Counted from the stretch's first letter, positions 33,676-41,797 are shown. The stretch: DNA of 64,000 nt from JAILZP01 sp037444185 (GCA_037444185.1 JBBIMW010000001.1:62001-126000); one strand, 5' to 3'. The notes: generated by a model from the sequence alone, not told the origin. A program made the numbers and translations.

Positions 33676-35001
33676 TTACCTCACTTCCTGCCACATGAAC
33701 ACGTTTTTTTGAAGGTGCAGTGTCTCCATCCGGTATCTGAGGGTGTCGAAGGGACCGGGATTGTAATATACCGGGTAAAGCAGATCGCTGCCGGGACTGG
33801 TGATTCCCTGGGACCTTGCCAACAATTCCATGGGAGTTCCGGGCAGTATGCGGATATTGTTGAATACCACCGTCCCCAGACTTTTTTTCCGGGCGTGCAG
33901 CTGGTATAGGCGGTCCAGAAGCCGCACCCCCTTACGGACGGTGTCTTCATTCTCCCCCGGTACGTTTACCATGAAATGGTATACGCTGAGGACGCCGCTT
34001 TCAGCCGCCAGGGCCGAGGCCTTTAATATGTTTTCCAGCTCCATCCCTTTGCCCAGGGCGTCAAGGGCTTCCTGGCAAAGTCCGTCCGGCGAGAAGGAAA
34101 AACATTCGCATCCGGCCCGCTCGAAAAGACCTATATTGCGGTGATCAATGCGGTCTTCCCTGAAAAAGCCGCTCCACCGCACCCTAAGCCCCCGGCGCAG
34201 TATTTCCCGGCAGATGTCCTCCAGAAAGCCGGCGGGGATGTTCAGCACCGGGTCGGTGAAGTGAAATCTGCCCACACCGTGCTCTTTCCACAGCACCTCA
34301 ATTTCGTCCACCACGTCCCCGGGCCTGCGGCAGCGCAGCCTCTTTCCCTGAAGCCCGGGGTAGACGCAGTAGACGCAGCCGAAGGGGCACCCCCGCTTGG
34401 CCTCGATACCTATGGGCGGAACGTAGCTGTTGCATTCGAGGTAGAGCGAAGGGTCCAGCAGCCGACGGGGGGGCGGGAGGTAGCGGGACATGTCGAAGCC
34501 CCTGTCCGGAGGTGTCGCCAGTATCTCCCCGGGCCCCTTTCTCAGGCACAGTCCCTTTAAGGAGGGCGGGCTGTCCAGGGAGGAAACCAGGGCGGGCAAA
34601 GAGTTTTCTGCCTCGCCGATGATGCCGAAGTGTATTTCGCCAAACTCCTGCATAAGCCTCCGGGGGAACAGGGAGAAGCCGGCGCCGCCGACTATGATCC
34701 TGGCCGGCGGGGATATGGCGGAGATCAGCCGGAGGGTGACGGCAAAGGGAGGTATCAGCGAATTTGTTTTATTACCCAGCGGGTCTACGTTGCGCAGGGA
34801 CAGGGCCACCACGCCGGGGCTGAAGTCCAGCAACTTTTCCTTCAGGGCGCCGAAGGGATCGGCCTGGATATTCATGTCGATAATGTCCACCTGGTGGCCG
34901 GCCTCCAGGAGACGGCCCGCCAGGGAAACTATGCCGATGGGGTATACCTTTTCCCGGGAAGGCTCCTCCACAGACAGGGCCTGAATCATTAAAACGCGCA
35001 T
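33676..35001 (-). CDS. bzaD: B12-binding radical SAM methylase, BzaD-like
   Basis: 441-aa protein with an N-terminal B12-binding domain (about 1-140, with VYPIGIVSLAGRLLEAGHQV and RIIVGGAGFSLFP) and a radical SAM core with KRGCPFGCVYC (CX3CX2C). It is a paralogue-type partner of the downstream enzyme. By position between bzaC and bzaE it should be BzaD, which in E. limosum methylates 5-methoxybenzimidazole to 5-methoxy-6-methylbenzimidazole. ATG 35001 is six bases after the bzaC stop, with GGAGTGA upstream. Both radical SAM genes lie four bases apart, so they are surely co-expressed. Confidence 0.82.
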   Translation of the reverse strand: MRVLMIQALSVEEPSREKVYPIGIVSLAGRLLEAGHQVDIIDMNIQADPFGALKEKLLDFSPGVVALSLRNVDPLGNKTNSLIPPFAVTLRLISAISPPARIIVGGAGFSLFPRRLMQEFGEIHFGIIGEAENSLPALVSSLDSPPSLKGLCLRKGPGEILATPPDRGFDMSRYLPPPRRLLDPSLYLECNSYVPPIGIEAKRGCPFGCVYCVYPGLQGKRLRCRRPGDVVDEIEVLWKEHGVGRFHFTDPVLNIPAGFLEDICREILRRGLRVRWSGFFREDRIDHRNIGLFERAGCECFSFSPDGLCQEALDALGKGMELENILKASALAAESGVLSVYHFMVNVPGENEDTVRKGVRLLDRLYQLHARKKSLGTVVFNNIRILPGTPMELLARSQGITSPGSDLLYPVYYNPGPFDTLRYRMETLHLQKNVFMWQEVR

Positions 35002-35007
35002 GGTCGA

Positions 35008-36546
35008 TCACTCCAGAAGCAGCAATGCGATGTATTTCACATAATCCTCAGGGCTTTTGAGGGTCTCCAGATATATACCGGCCCTCCCGGCGGTTTCAAA
35101 AACATCTATGCCCGCTCCCTCCATGGAGGGCCTGGCAGATTCCGTGTTGTCGCACCGGTGGGGGGCGCCGCAATGATTGCACAGGGAACATGGCCCGGCC
35201 CAGAAGGCGAAGGCTTTGTAAAAACCGGCCAGGAAGGCTTCCCTTTCGGCCAGCAGCACCCGGCGCTGGAATTCTCCGGTGGGAGGCTCCCCCTCGAGAA
35301 GGAAGGCTTTGGAGTAGTCGTTCAGTATCTCCCTGGTTTTTTCCGGCGGCGGCGTGTCCGGCGGGCAGTGGGGCCTGCCGTAAAGGCGGCAACCGTAACG
35401 GCATCGTAGGCCCCCCCAGCCTGGAACATGCACTGACTCGACGGGAACAGAAACGACATTCCTGAATCCCAGCCCCGAAATTCGCGCCCGGAGGCGGGAT
35501 GCGGCGTCCAGCCGGAGGCGGGAAAGCGGCTCCGGTTTTTTTGCGGCCATGATCAGGGCGGTGTCGGTCTTTAGTGGGACCAGTCCGGTTTCATGCAATT
35601 TAAGCCCGCGGATCTGGCCGCGTAGCCATTCTGCCGAAAAAACCATGCCGTTGTACGTGTTTATGAACATGTTCAAATCGTAGAGAGCTGCTTTCACCGG
35701 GCTGTGTTCAAGGAAAAAGTCATGGATAACCATTATCCCGTCCTGTTCCAGGCAGTGGGCGGCTTTGTCCAGAAGGCCGGGAATCTCCGCCCCGGAGTAC
35801 GCATGGATGATGTTGGAGAGTACAATCAGGCTGAACGACTTACCGCCCACGGGCCAGGGTTCCAGCACATTTGCCCGGCAAAATTCCACCCGCTCCGCCA
35901 GGCCCCTGGACCGCAGCATTTCCTCAGCGCAGTCCAGTACTTCGGGCAGATCCATCAGTGTGGCCCTGAGGGAGGGAAATCGCTCAAGAAAGGCAGCGGC
36001 CACGGCGCCGGACCCGGATCCCACATCCAGCATGTTTCCTTCCGGGGACAGGCCGTCGAAAAAAGGCATAAACTCCTTCACCTTGGTGTTGGCCACGGCC
36101 TCCATGGCGGCTGTGTATGCACGCACGCGCCGGATCCTTTGCTCGGGAACCTCTTCGGTGGGATAGGAAACCCTGCCCCCTTCCCTCAGGCAGTCTTCAA
36201 GTCTCCGCCAGAAGGGGGAAAGCTGTTTTCGCCAGAGCAGGGCGTCTCCCTGGTAGTCTGCCTTTCCCCTGACCAGGTAATCCCCGGTGATCCGGGTGTT
36301 GAAGTACACCGGCCCGCGGCGGTCCAAAAGACCCAGGGAACGCAGCGCCTGCATGAGCCGGCCGGCGCCCCGGGGGCTTATTCCCAGCGCCCCGGCCGCT
36401 TCGCCGGCCGTTTTCCCCGGCGGCTCCAGCAGGGTGAATATATCCAGTTCCACGGCGGCGAAGAGGACTTCGGAAAGCCAGTATCCCGCCGCCAGGTCGA
36501 AAAGGTACTGGGGGCCTGATTCCTTCGGGCCGTTAGCGGCAAGCAA
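35008..36546 (-). CDS. bzaC: BzaC-like methyltransferase fused to a DUF2284 metal-binding domain
   Basis: 512-aa two-part protein. Residues 1-~345 form an O-methyltransferase of the dimerisation-plus-Methyltransf_2 type (YWLSEVLFAAVELDIFTLL; MLDVGSGSGAVAAAFLERFP; NIIHAYSG). Residues ~365-512 match DUF2284: CRYGCRLYGRPHCPP, LLAEREAFLAGFYKAFAF, GPCSLCNHC and RPSMEGAGIDVFET, with about nine cysteines likely to bind an Fe-S cluster or other metal. In E. limosum BzaC O-methylates 5-hydroxybenzimidazole. Whether characterised BzaC proteins carry the second domain I do not know. TTG 36546 has GGGGGTG 7 nt upstream. The fusion is continuous, with no frameshift visible. Confidence 0.82.
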   Translation of the reverse strand: MLAANGPKESGPQYLFDLAAGYWLSEVLFAAVELDIFTLLEPPGKTAGEAAGALGISPRGAGRLMQALRSLGLLDRRGPVYFNTRITGDYLVRGKADYQGDALLWRKQLSPFWRRLEDCLREGGRVSYPTEEVPEQRIRRVRAYTAAMEAVANTKVKEFMPFFDGLSPEGNMLDVGSGSGAVAAAFLERFPSLRATLMDLPEVLDCAEEMLRSRGLAERVEFCRANVLEPWPVGGKSFSLIVLSNIIHAYSGAEIPGLLDKAAHCLEQDGIMVIHDFFLEHSPVKAALYDLNMFINTYNGMVFSAEWLRGQIRGLKLHETGLVPLKTDTALIMAAKKPEPLSRLRLDAASRLRARISGLGFRNVVSVPVESVHVPGWGGLRCRYGCRLYGRPHCPPDTPPPEKTREILNDYSKAFLLEGEPPTGEFQRRVLLAEREAFLAGFYKAFAFWAGPCSLCNHCGAPHRCDNTESARPSMEGAGIDVFETAGRAGIYLETLKSPEDYVKYIALLLLE

Positions 36547-36566
36547 TGTTTTTCACCCCCGCGCCG

Positions 36567-37637
36567 TCACGTGGAATTTCTCGATACACCGGCATCGTCA
36601 AAGGTCAGCATGTCGCCCGCCACCCTGGATGACGCCTCCAGTATACCCATGGCCAGGGCCGCCCCGGTCCCCTCCCCCAGCCGCAGGTTCAGGTCCAGCA
36701 CCGGGCTCAGCCCCAGTTCCTCGAGCATCAGCCGGTGTCCCGGTTCCTGGGACCGGTGGGAGGCTATCATATAGCCAACGGAAGCGGGGGCCAGTTTTCC
36801 GGCCAGTAGCGCCCCGGCGGTGGAAATAAATCCGTCCACCACTACCGGTATTCTATGGTAGGCCGCACCCAGTATAACTCCGGCGATGCCCCCAATTTCA
36901 AATCCGCCCACTTTGGCCAGCACGTCCACGGGATCTCCCGGGTCGGGCCTGTTTACCTCCAATGCTTTGTGGATTATCCGGGCCTTCTTTTCCAGTACTT
37001 CTTCGTCGATACCCGTGCCTTTGCCCGTCACCTCCCGGGGGGGCCGTCCGGAAAAAGCGGCCAGTATGGCACTGCTGGGGGTGGTATTGCCTATCCCCAT
37101 GTCCCCGGTGGCTAAAAGATCCACCCCCTGGCGCACCAGGCCGGAAACGATTTCAATGCCGGCCTCCAGGGACTGCACGGCCTGTTTCCGGGTCATGGCG
37201 GGTCCTTCGGCTATGTTGGCGGTGCCAAAACCCACTTTGCGGGAAATTATTTTCCCCTCCCTGACCAGATCGCCCAGGTCGGCGTCTACCCCCATGTCCA
37301 CCACCACCACCCGGGCCCCGGCCCATCCGGCCATGACATTTATGGCGGCACCTCCGGCGCTAAAGTTATATACCATCTGGCGGGTGACCTCCCGGGGAAA
37401 TGCGCTGACCCCTTCACGGGCAACGCCGTGGTCACCGGCCATGGTCACCACCGCCTTGTTTTTCACTGATGGCTTCACTGTCTGCTTGATGGCGGCCAGC
37501 TGTTCCGCCAGTGCCAGAAGTTTTCCCAGGCTGCCCCGGGGGATGGCCAGGTTGTCCAAATGTTCCCTGGCCTTCATCCTCCAAAGGGCACTCACCGGCT
37601 CAATGCCCCCGGTTGCCTCAAACAGTGTCAATTTCAT
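36567..37637 (-). CDS. cobT: Nicotinate-nucleotide-dimethylbenzimidazole phosphoribosyltransferase CobT
   Basis: 356-aa enzyme that activates the benzimidazole lower ligand as alpha-ribazole phosphate using nicotinate mononucleotide. Family landmarks are KNKAVVTMAGDHGVAREGVSAFP, SAGGAAINVMA, LLATGDMGIGNTTPSSAIL, VDGFISTAGALLAGKLAP and the catalytic glutamate in RLGEGTGAALAMGIL. Length matches CobT. ATG 37637 follows GGGAGGTTAATTTAAA. It sits between cobS and bzaC, the same neighbourhood as in known bza operons, and would take the product of the Bza enzymes directly. Confidence 0.95.
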   Translation of the reverse strand: MKLTLFEATGGIEPVSALWRMKAREHLDNLAIPRGSLGKLLALAEQLAAIKQTVKPSVKNKAVVTMAGDHGVAREGVSAFPREVTRQMVYNFSAGGAAINVMAGWAGARVVVVDMGVDADLGDLVREGKIISRKVGFGTANIAEGPAMTRKQAVQSLEAGIEIVSGLVRQGVDLLATGDMGIGNTTPSSAILAAFSGRPPREVTGKGTGIDEEVLEKKARIIHKALEVNRPDPGDPVDVLAKVGGFEIGGIAGVILGAAYHRIPVVVDGFISTAGALLAGKLAPASVGYMIASHRSQEPGHRLMLEELGLSPVLDLNLRLGEGTGAALAMGILEASSRVAGDMLTFDDAGVSRNST

Positions 37638-37658
37638 TTTAAATTAACCTCCCGGATT

Positions 37659-38399
37659 TTACAGTTTAAAAACAAACTGCAGGATCAGCAAACCCAGCAC
37701 CTCAACGCATTCGTTCACCGCGCCCAGGGTATCCCCGGTCATGCCGCCTATTTTTCCGGCCAGATACCGGCCCAGAATCACTGTGCCCGGTATTGCGGCC
37801 AGCGCCAGCAGGCTGCCCCCCGGAACGCCCAATAGTATTATTGTGGGGAACAGGGTAATGGCCGACGCCAGGAACAATTCACGGCCGCCAATGTAATGGG
37901 TGAAGCTCCCGGTTCCCCCGCCCGGCCGCACGTAAGGGTGTGCCGATGCCGCGTACACCTGCGCCCAGCGGCCCAGGGCGGGCGCCAGGATCAAGGAGAT
38001 GATTTTCTCATCCTGGGTCAGTTGTCCCAGCAAAACGAACTTGGCCAGCAAAACCGTCACCCCGGCCGTAACTCCGTGGGACCCCACCCGGCTGTCCTTC
38101 ATTATTTCCAGTATACGATCCCTGGACTGGCCGCTGAATATCCCATCGGCGGTGTCCATGAGTCCGTCCCCGTGCATGTTCCCGGTCACGGCGGCCAGAA
38201 AGGCCACGGTGAACAGGTCGCACACCGGTGGGGCCAGAGCCATGGAAAGGAAGTAATTCATGGCCGCCGCCGAAGTTCCAAGCAGCAGTCCCACGGCTGG
38301 AAAATATGCCGCCGCCCGGGCCATGTCCCGCCCGTCGAAAGGCTCCTTGAGTTTTACGGGCACTCTGGTGAGGAATTGCAGGGCCAGCAGAAATCTCAA
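37659..38399 (-). CDS. cobS: Adenosylcobinamide-GDP ribazoletransferase CobS
   Basis: 246-aa integral membrane enzyme joining alpha-ribazole (phosphate) to adenosylcobinamide-GDP, the last assembly step of cobalamin. About seven membrane segments; landmarks are LRFLLALQFLTRVPV, the metal-binding HGDGLMDTADGIFSG, DSRVGSHGV and MTGDTLGAVNE. TTG 38399 is favoured because GGGAG lies 8 nt upstream and homologues start MRFLLALQFLTR; GTG 38408 is the alternative. It lies 14 bp after bzaB. Long frames reaching upstream to 38720 are shadows of bzaB. CobU and CobC are not in the window. Confidence 0.93.
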   Translation of the reverse strand: MRFLLALQFLTRVPVKLKEPFDGRDMARAAAYFPAVGLLLGTSAAAMNYFLSMALAPPVCDLFTVAFLAAVTGNMHGDGLMDTADGIFSGQSRDRILEIMKDSRVGSHGVTAGVTVLLAKFVLLGQLTQDEKIISLILAPALGRWAQVYAASAHPYVRPGGGTGSFTHYIGGRELFLASAITLFPTIILLGVPGGSLLALAAIPGTVILGRYLAGKIGGMTGDTLGAVNECVEVLGLLILQFVFKL

Positions 38400-38413
38400 A
38401 ACCTTCACTCCCG

Positions 38414-39694
38414 TCAGGCAATGCCGAAGTGCCTGGCGGCGGCCCAGGCCGCGCAGCCGTCCCCGCAGACGGCGCAGCGGTGTGCGGCGCCTTCTTTTTG
38501 CGGCGCCTCCTTTGTGCTGCCGGGAACAATAGAGAGAAGGGACTGCCGGTCCGGGTCCCTGGCCACCCTGGCCCTGGCCATCTCCAGATTTCTTTCCCAG
38601 GCCGCCCGGTTTCCCCGGGCCAGATCCGCCGCGTGGGCCGCAATGCGGGCGGCCACCACTCCTTCTTTGATGTCCGTATCGTTGGGCAGGCCCAGGTGCT
38701 CCGCCGGGGTGACGCAGCATATGAAATCCGCCCCGGCTGCGCCGGCGATGGCCCCACCGATGGCCGAAGTGATGTGATCATAGCCCGGGGCCACATCGGT
38801 GGCCAGGGTGCCCAGCACAAAGTAGGGTGCGCCGCCGCACAGCCGCTTTTGAAGCAGCATGGTGGTCTCAATGTGATGCATGGGGACATGGCCGGGTCCC
38901 TCCACCATCACCTGCACCCCGGCCGCCCTGGCCCTGGCGGTGAGTTCCCCCGCCACCATCAACCCCTGCAGCTGGGCGCCGTCCAGGGAGTCGGCGGTGC
39001 AACCGGGGCGGATGGCGTCCCCCAGGCTTAAGGTTACGTCGTAGGCCTTTAAAATCTCCAGCAGACGGTCGAACTGCTGGTAAAGCGGGTTTTCCCTTTC
39101 ATTGTGAAGCATCCAGCCGGTCAGGAAAGCCCCTCCCCGGCTGACCACATCGGTGATCCTGCCCCCGGACTGCAGGCGCCTGATCACGTCAAAATTGAGG
39201 GCGCAGTGGATGGCCATGAAATCCAGGCCCTCCGCCGCCTGTTTTTCTATGGCCGAAAACATGTCCCCGTCCGTCATATGTACTACGGCGCCACGCTTTT
39301 CAACGGCCTCAATGGCGGCCTGATAGATGGGCACCCCCCCCACCGGGACGCCGGCTTTGGACAGGGTGTTCCTTCTCATTTTGTCTATGTCACCGCCGGT
39401 GCTCAGATCCATCACCGCGTCACACCCCGCGTCCTCGGCGGCGGTCAGCTTTTTCCACTCTATTTCAGCCTGGTAGCGGTCACTGGAGGTGCCCACCAGG
39501 GCGTTCACCTTAACGCGCAGTCCCTGTCCGATGCCGCTGATCCTGGCGGGATTGCGCAGTTTGTTTTTGGGTATGACTATTCTGCCTTCAGCCACGCCGT
39601 CCCGGATTGTTCTGGCGTCCAGTCCCTCCAGGGCGGCGACCCTTTCCATCTCTTCGGTGATTATACCGGCCCTGGCTTTTAAAACCTGTGCCAA
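38414..39694 (-). CDS. bzaB: ThiC-like 5-hydroxybenzimidazole synthase component BzaB
   Basis: 426-aa radical SAM protein of the ThiC superfamily: VIPKNKLRNPARISGIGQGLRVKVNA at the start, CDAVMDLSTGGDI, MVEGPGHVPMHHIE, and the C-terminal cluster motif CAVCGDGC. The three cysteines are spaced CX2CX3C, one residue shorter than the CX2CX4C of ThiC. ThiC turns aminoimidazole ribotide into HMP-P; BzaA/BzaB (or BzaF) turn the same substrate into 5-hydroxybenzimidazole. The tandem paralogue, cobS, cobT, BzaC-E and a B12 riboswitch argue for the benzimidazole role rather than thiamine. TTG 39694 follows GGAGGGAGGT. Which paralogue is A or B is set by order only. Confidence 0.88.
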   Translation of the reverse strand: MAQVLKARAGIITEEMERVAALEGLDARTIRDGVAEGRIVIPKNKLRNPARISGIGQGLRVKVNALVGTSSDRYQAEIEWKKLTAAEDAGCDAVMDLSTGGDIDKMRRNTLSKAGVPVGGVPIYQAAIEAVEKRGAVVHMTDGDMFSAIEKQAAEGLDFMAIHCALNFDVIRRLQSGGRITDVVSRGGAFLTGWMLHNERENPLYQQFDRLLEILKAYDVTLSLGDAIRPGCTADSLDGAQLQGLMVAGELTARARAAGVQVMVEGPGHVPMHHIETTMLLQKRLCGGAPYFVLGTLATDVAPGYDHITSAIGGAIAGAAGADFICCVTPAEHLGLPNDTDIKEGVVAARIAAHAADLARGNRAAWERNLEMARARVARDPDRQSLLSIVPGSTKEAPQKEGAAHRCAVCGDGCAAWAAARHFGIA

Positions 39695-39768
39695 TTTTTT
39701 TACCTCCCTCCGGTTTTGTCCGGCTATACCTTGTTTGATGTGGTATAAATGGGTTTTTCAACAAATTC

Positions 39769-41067
39769 CTAGCAGCTTTGCCGCGCGGCACCCAAATACT
39801 CAGAAACCACCTTCATGGCGCAATATTTTCCACACATTGTGCAGCCCTCCGCCGAGCCGCCGCTTCTTTCCCCCCTCAACTGACGCGCCCAGTCCGGATC
39901 CACAGCCAGGGAAAACTGCTCCTCCCAGTCCAAGAGTTTTCTGGCCCTGGAAATCCGCAAATCCCACTCCGCCGCCCCCGGCAGGCCCTTGGCCAGGTCC
40001 GCCGCGTGGGCCGCGATGCGGGCGGCGACGACACCTTCCCGCACCTGGTCTTTGTCCGGCAGACCCAAGTGTTCCGAGGCCGTCACGTAGCACAGAAACC
40101 CGGCCCCGGCCCAGGCGCTGACGGCCCCGCCGATGGCGGCGGCTATATGGTCGTAGCCCGCCGCTATATCGGTGACCAGGGGGCCGAAGACAAAGTAAGG
40201 CGCCCCCTTGCACAGGCTTTTCTGCAGGGCGACGGTGGTCTTCAGCTGATATAAAGGAACGTGGCCCGGACCCTTCACCATTACCTGCACCCCGGCTTCC
40301 CGGGCTTTTTGCACCAGCTCCCCCAGCACCACCATCTCCTGCACCTGGGGGCCGTCCAGTGAATCGGCCAGGCATCCCGGCCTCATGCCATCGGCTAGGC
40401 TGATGGTGACGTCGTGTCTGAGGGCGATCTCCAGTATCCGGTCGTAGTGGGTATATAGAGGGTTTTCCGACTGGTTGTGCACCATCCAGCCGATCAGGTG
40501 CGATCCGCCGTAGCTCACCAGGGGATCGGTCCGGCCGTCCTTCCTGGCCCGCTCCACCACATCCATGGTGGTTCCGCAGTGCAAAGCCAGGAAGTCTGTG
40601 CCTGCGGCGGCCTGCCTTTCAATAACGGCGAACAGGTCATCAGCCTTCATATCGACGGTGGAGCCGTACTTTTCCCCGGCTTCCGCCAGGGCCTGGTACA
40701 GCGGCAGTGTTCCCAGGGGCTTTGGACAAATATCCAGCGCCCTTCGGCGCATGCCGTCGATGTCTCCGCTGACGCTCAGGTCCATGACGGCGTCGGTTCC
40801 GGCAAAGAGGGCCGCCTTGATTTTGTCCAGTTCGTCCTCTATTGAGGCCCCTTCTCCGTACAGTCCGACACTGGCGCTGACCTTTGTCCGCAGTCCGTCG
40901 CCTATACCCACCGGGACGGTGTTGCGGCGGCGGGTATTGCGGGGGATGACGATGGTTCCCTTGGCCACCCCGTCTCTGACGAACTCCGGTGAGACTCCCT
41001 CGGCTGCCGCCACCAGTCTCATTTCTTCCGTGATCTCTCCCTTCCGGGCGCGAATCAACTGTGTCAT
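39769..41067 (-). CDS. bzaA: ThiC-like 5-hydroxybenzimidazole synthase component BzaA
   Basis: 432-aa ThiC-superfamily radical SAM protein, first gene after the B12 riboswitch. Landmarks are VIPRNTRRRNTVPVGIGDGL, TDAVMDLSVSGDIDGMRRR, MVKGPGHVPLYQLKTTV, DHIAAAIGGAVSAWAGAGFL and the C-terminal CTMCGKYC cluster motif (CX2CX3C). It is clearly homologous to the next gene but diverged, as known for the BzaA/BzaB pair, which act together to convert aminoimidazole ribotide to 5-hydroxybenzimidazole under anoxic conditions. ATG 41067 has GGGAGG 8 nt upstream and is preferred to GTG 41073. The gene order bzaA-bzaB matches E. limosum and Moorella-type loci. Confidence 0.88.
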   Translation of the reverse strand: MTQLIRARKGEITEEMRLVAAAEGVSPEFVRDGVAKGTIVIPRNTRRRNTVPVGIGDGLRTKVSASVGLYGEGASIEDELDKIKAALFAGTDAVMDLSVSGDIDGMRRRALDICPKPLGTLPLYQALAEAGEKYGSTVDMKADDLFAVIERQAAAGTDFLALHCGTTMDVVERARKDGRTDPLVSYGGSHLIGWMVHNQSENPLYTHYDRILEIALRHDVTISLADGMRPGCLADSLDGPQVQEMVVLGELVQKAREAGVQVMVKGPGHVPLYQLKTTVALQKSLCKGAPYFVFGPLVTDIAAGYDHIAAAIGGAVSAWAGAGFLCYVTASEHLGLPDKDQVREGVVAARIAAHAADLAKGLPGAAEWDLRISRARKLLDWEEQFSLAVDPDWARQLRGERSGGSAEGCTMCGKYCAMKVVSEYLGAARQSC

Positions 41068-41084
41068 GATCACTACCTCCCATG

Positions 41085-41118
41085 AAAAAAATAGTCCTCA
41101 ACCCGAAGGTTGAGGACT
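41085..41118 (-). terminator. Terminator in the B12 riboswitch expression platform
   Basis: On the minus strand a perfect 11-bp stem AGTCCTCAACC / GGTTGAGGACT with a TTCG loop is followed by ATTTTTTTC, ending next to the bzaA Shine-Dalgarno. Its place between aptamer and first gene marks transcription attenuation. Confidence 0.88.
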
Positions 41119-41144
41119 TTTCCATCATCCCCAAACTTAGATAA

Positions 41145-41337
41145 AGGGCAGGTCTCCTGGCTGCCGGGTCATGGCCCAGATCCGGCCTTCCCGGGCAACA
41201 GCCCAGTGGCAGTCAATTGGATCGAGCTCGCCGGCTACAGTGGCGGGTCCGCGCCGTTTAGGAATCAGGCCTTCCGAAAAAGGCGGCTTCCCCCGGACTT
41301 CCCTATTCTCCCGTCAAGGGCACCCCTTACCTGTTAA
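41145..41337 (-). ncRNA. Cobalamin (B12) riboswitch
   Basis: Reading the minus strand, the conserved parts occur in order: GGTGCC near the 5' side, GGGAAG and GAAGCC, the B12-box segment CGCGGACCCGCCACTGT, GGGAAGGCC, and the 3' element GCCAGGAGACCTGCC. High cobalamin should favour the terminator at 41085-41118 and shut off bzaA-E, cobS and cobT. Regulation by B12 independently supports the benzimidazole assignment of the ThiC paralogues. Confidence 0.93.
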
Positions 41338-41351
41338 AACATTTTGTGTTC

Positions 41352-41375
41352 CGCCGCCCGCCAGGGCGGTTTTTT
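41352..41375 (+). terminator. Hairpin with T-run on the plus strand
   Basis: CCGCCC-GCCA-GGGCGG followed by TTTTTT. No plus-strand gene ends here, so it may be a relic of the dispersed CCGCCCGC-type repeat or may insulate the riboswitch promoter from antisense transcription. Confidence 0.5.
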
Positions 41376-41441
41376 ATATAATTATTTATACTGTGCCTGG
41401 CTTGGAATTCCTTCTTTGCTATTAAATTATTTGGTTGTGGT

Positions 41442-41588
41442 GGTACCGGTTAACTAAGTTATTAAGTTATTGGTTTGGGAGTCATCCTTTGATGCTTTGA
41501 AATGGATGTCGGCGTCATATTTAACGATCGGCACCGGGAATACGGGGTGCCATGGAAGAATAACTTAATAACACAGGTAACCGGTACC
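41442..41588. mobile_element. 147-bp element with ~30-bp terminal inverted repeats (MITE-like)
   Basis: The left end 41442-41471 and the right end 41559-41588 are inverted copies of one 30-bp sequence that begins GGTACCGGTTA and ends AAGTTATT on the outer-to-inner reading. Six of 30 positions or fewer differ. The ~87-bp interior has no convincing gene. Related single copies occur at 46672-46701 and as a palindrome at 54533-54583. Confidence 0.6.
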
Positions 41589-41626
41589 AATGTTAAATGT
41601 TATTTTGGGACAGGAGGGAAGGGGCC

Positions 41627-41797
41627 GTGGCGGAGAAAAAAAATAGGGAAAAGGCCGACGGCCGTGCCGGTGAAGAGACTTTCACGAGGCTGTTGAGGCG
41701 GGGGTTGGCAAACTGGTATTGCGGCGCTCTTTACGCTGGCAGGGTAAGGGCGGCGGACGGCCGGAACCGGGGCTCCCGCCCGCCCAAAAAAGCCTGA
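41627..41797 (+). CDS. Small hypothetical basic protein, 56 aa
   Basis: GTG 41627 lies behind AGGAGGGAAGGGG, an excellent ribosome site, and opens a 56-residue frame starting MAEKKNREKADGRAGEETFT and ending in a lysine/arginine-rich tail. It includes one cysteine (NWYCGALYAG). No family is recognised. It starts 38 bp after the MITE-like element, and the remainder up to the convergent tetR gene (41798-41865) shows no other feature. It could be chance coding. Confidence 0.35.
   Translation: MAEKKNREKADGRAGEETFTRLLRRGLANWYCGALYAGRVRAADGRNRGSRPPKKA

Noticed and set aside
38400..38720. N-terminal extension of CobS
   Set aside because: It runs in the shadow of bzaB, has Pro/Gly/Arg-rich junk composition, and homologues start at MRFLLALQFLTR.
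38414..41067. Two ThiC-like genes as a thiamine operon
   Set aside because: No other thiamine gene and no TPP riboswitch is nearby. A B12 riboswitch, cobS, cobT and bzaC-E-like genes flank them, and both share a cluster spacing different from ThiC.
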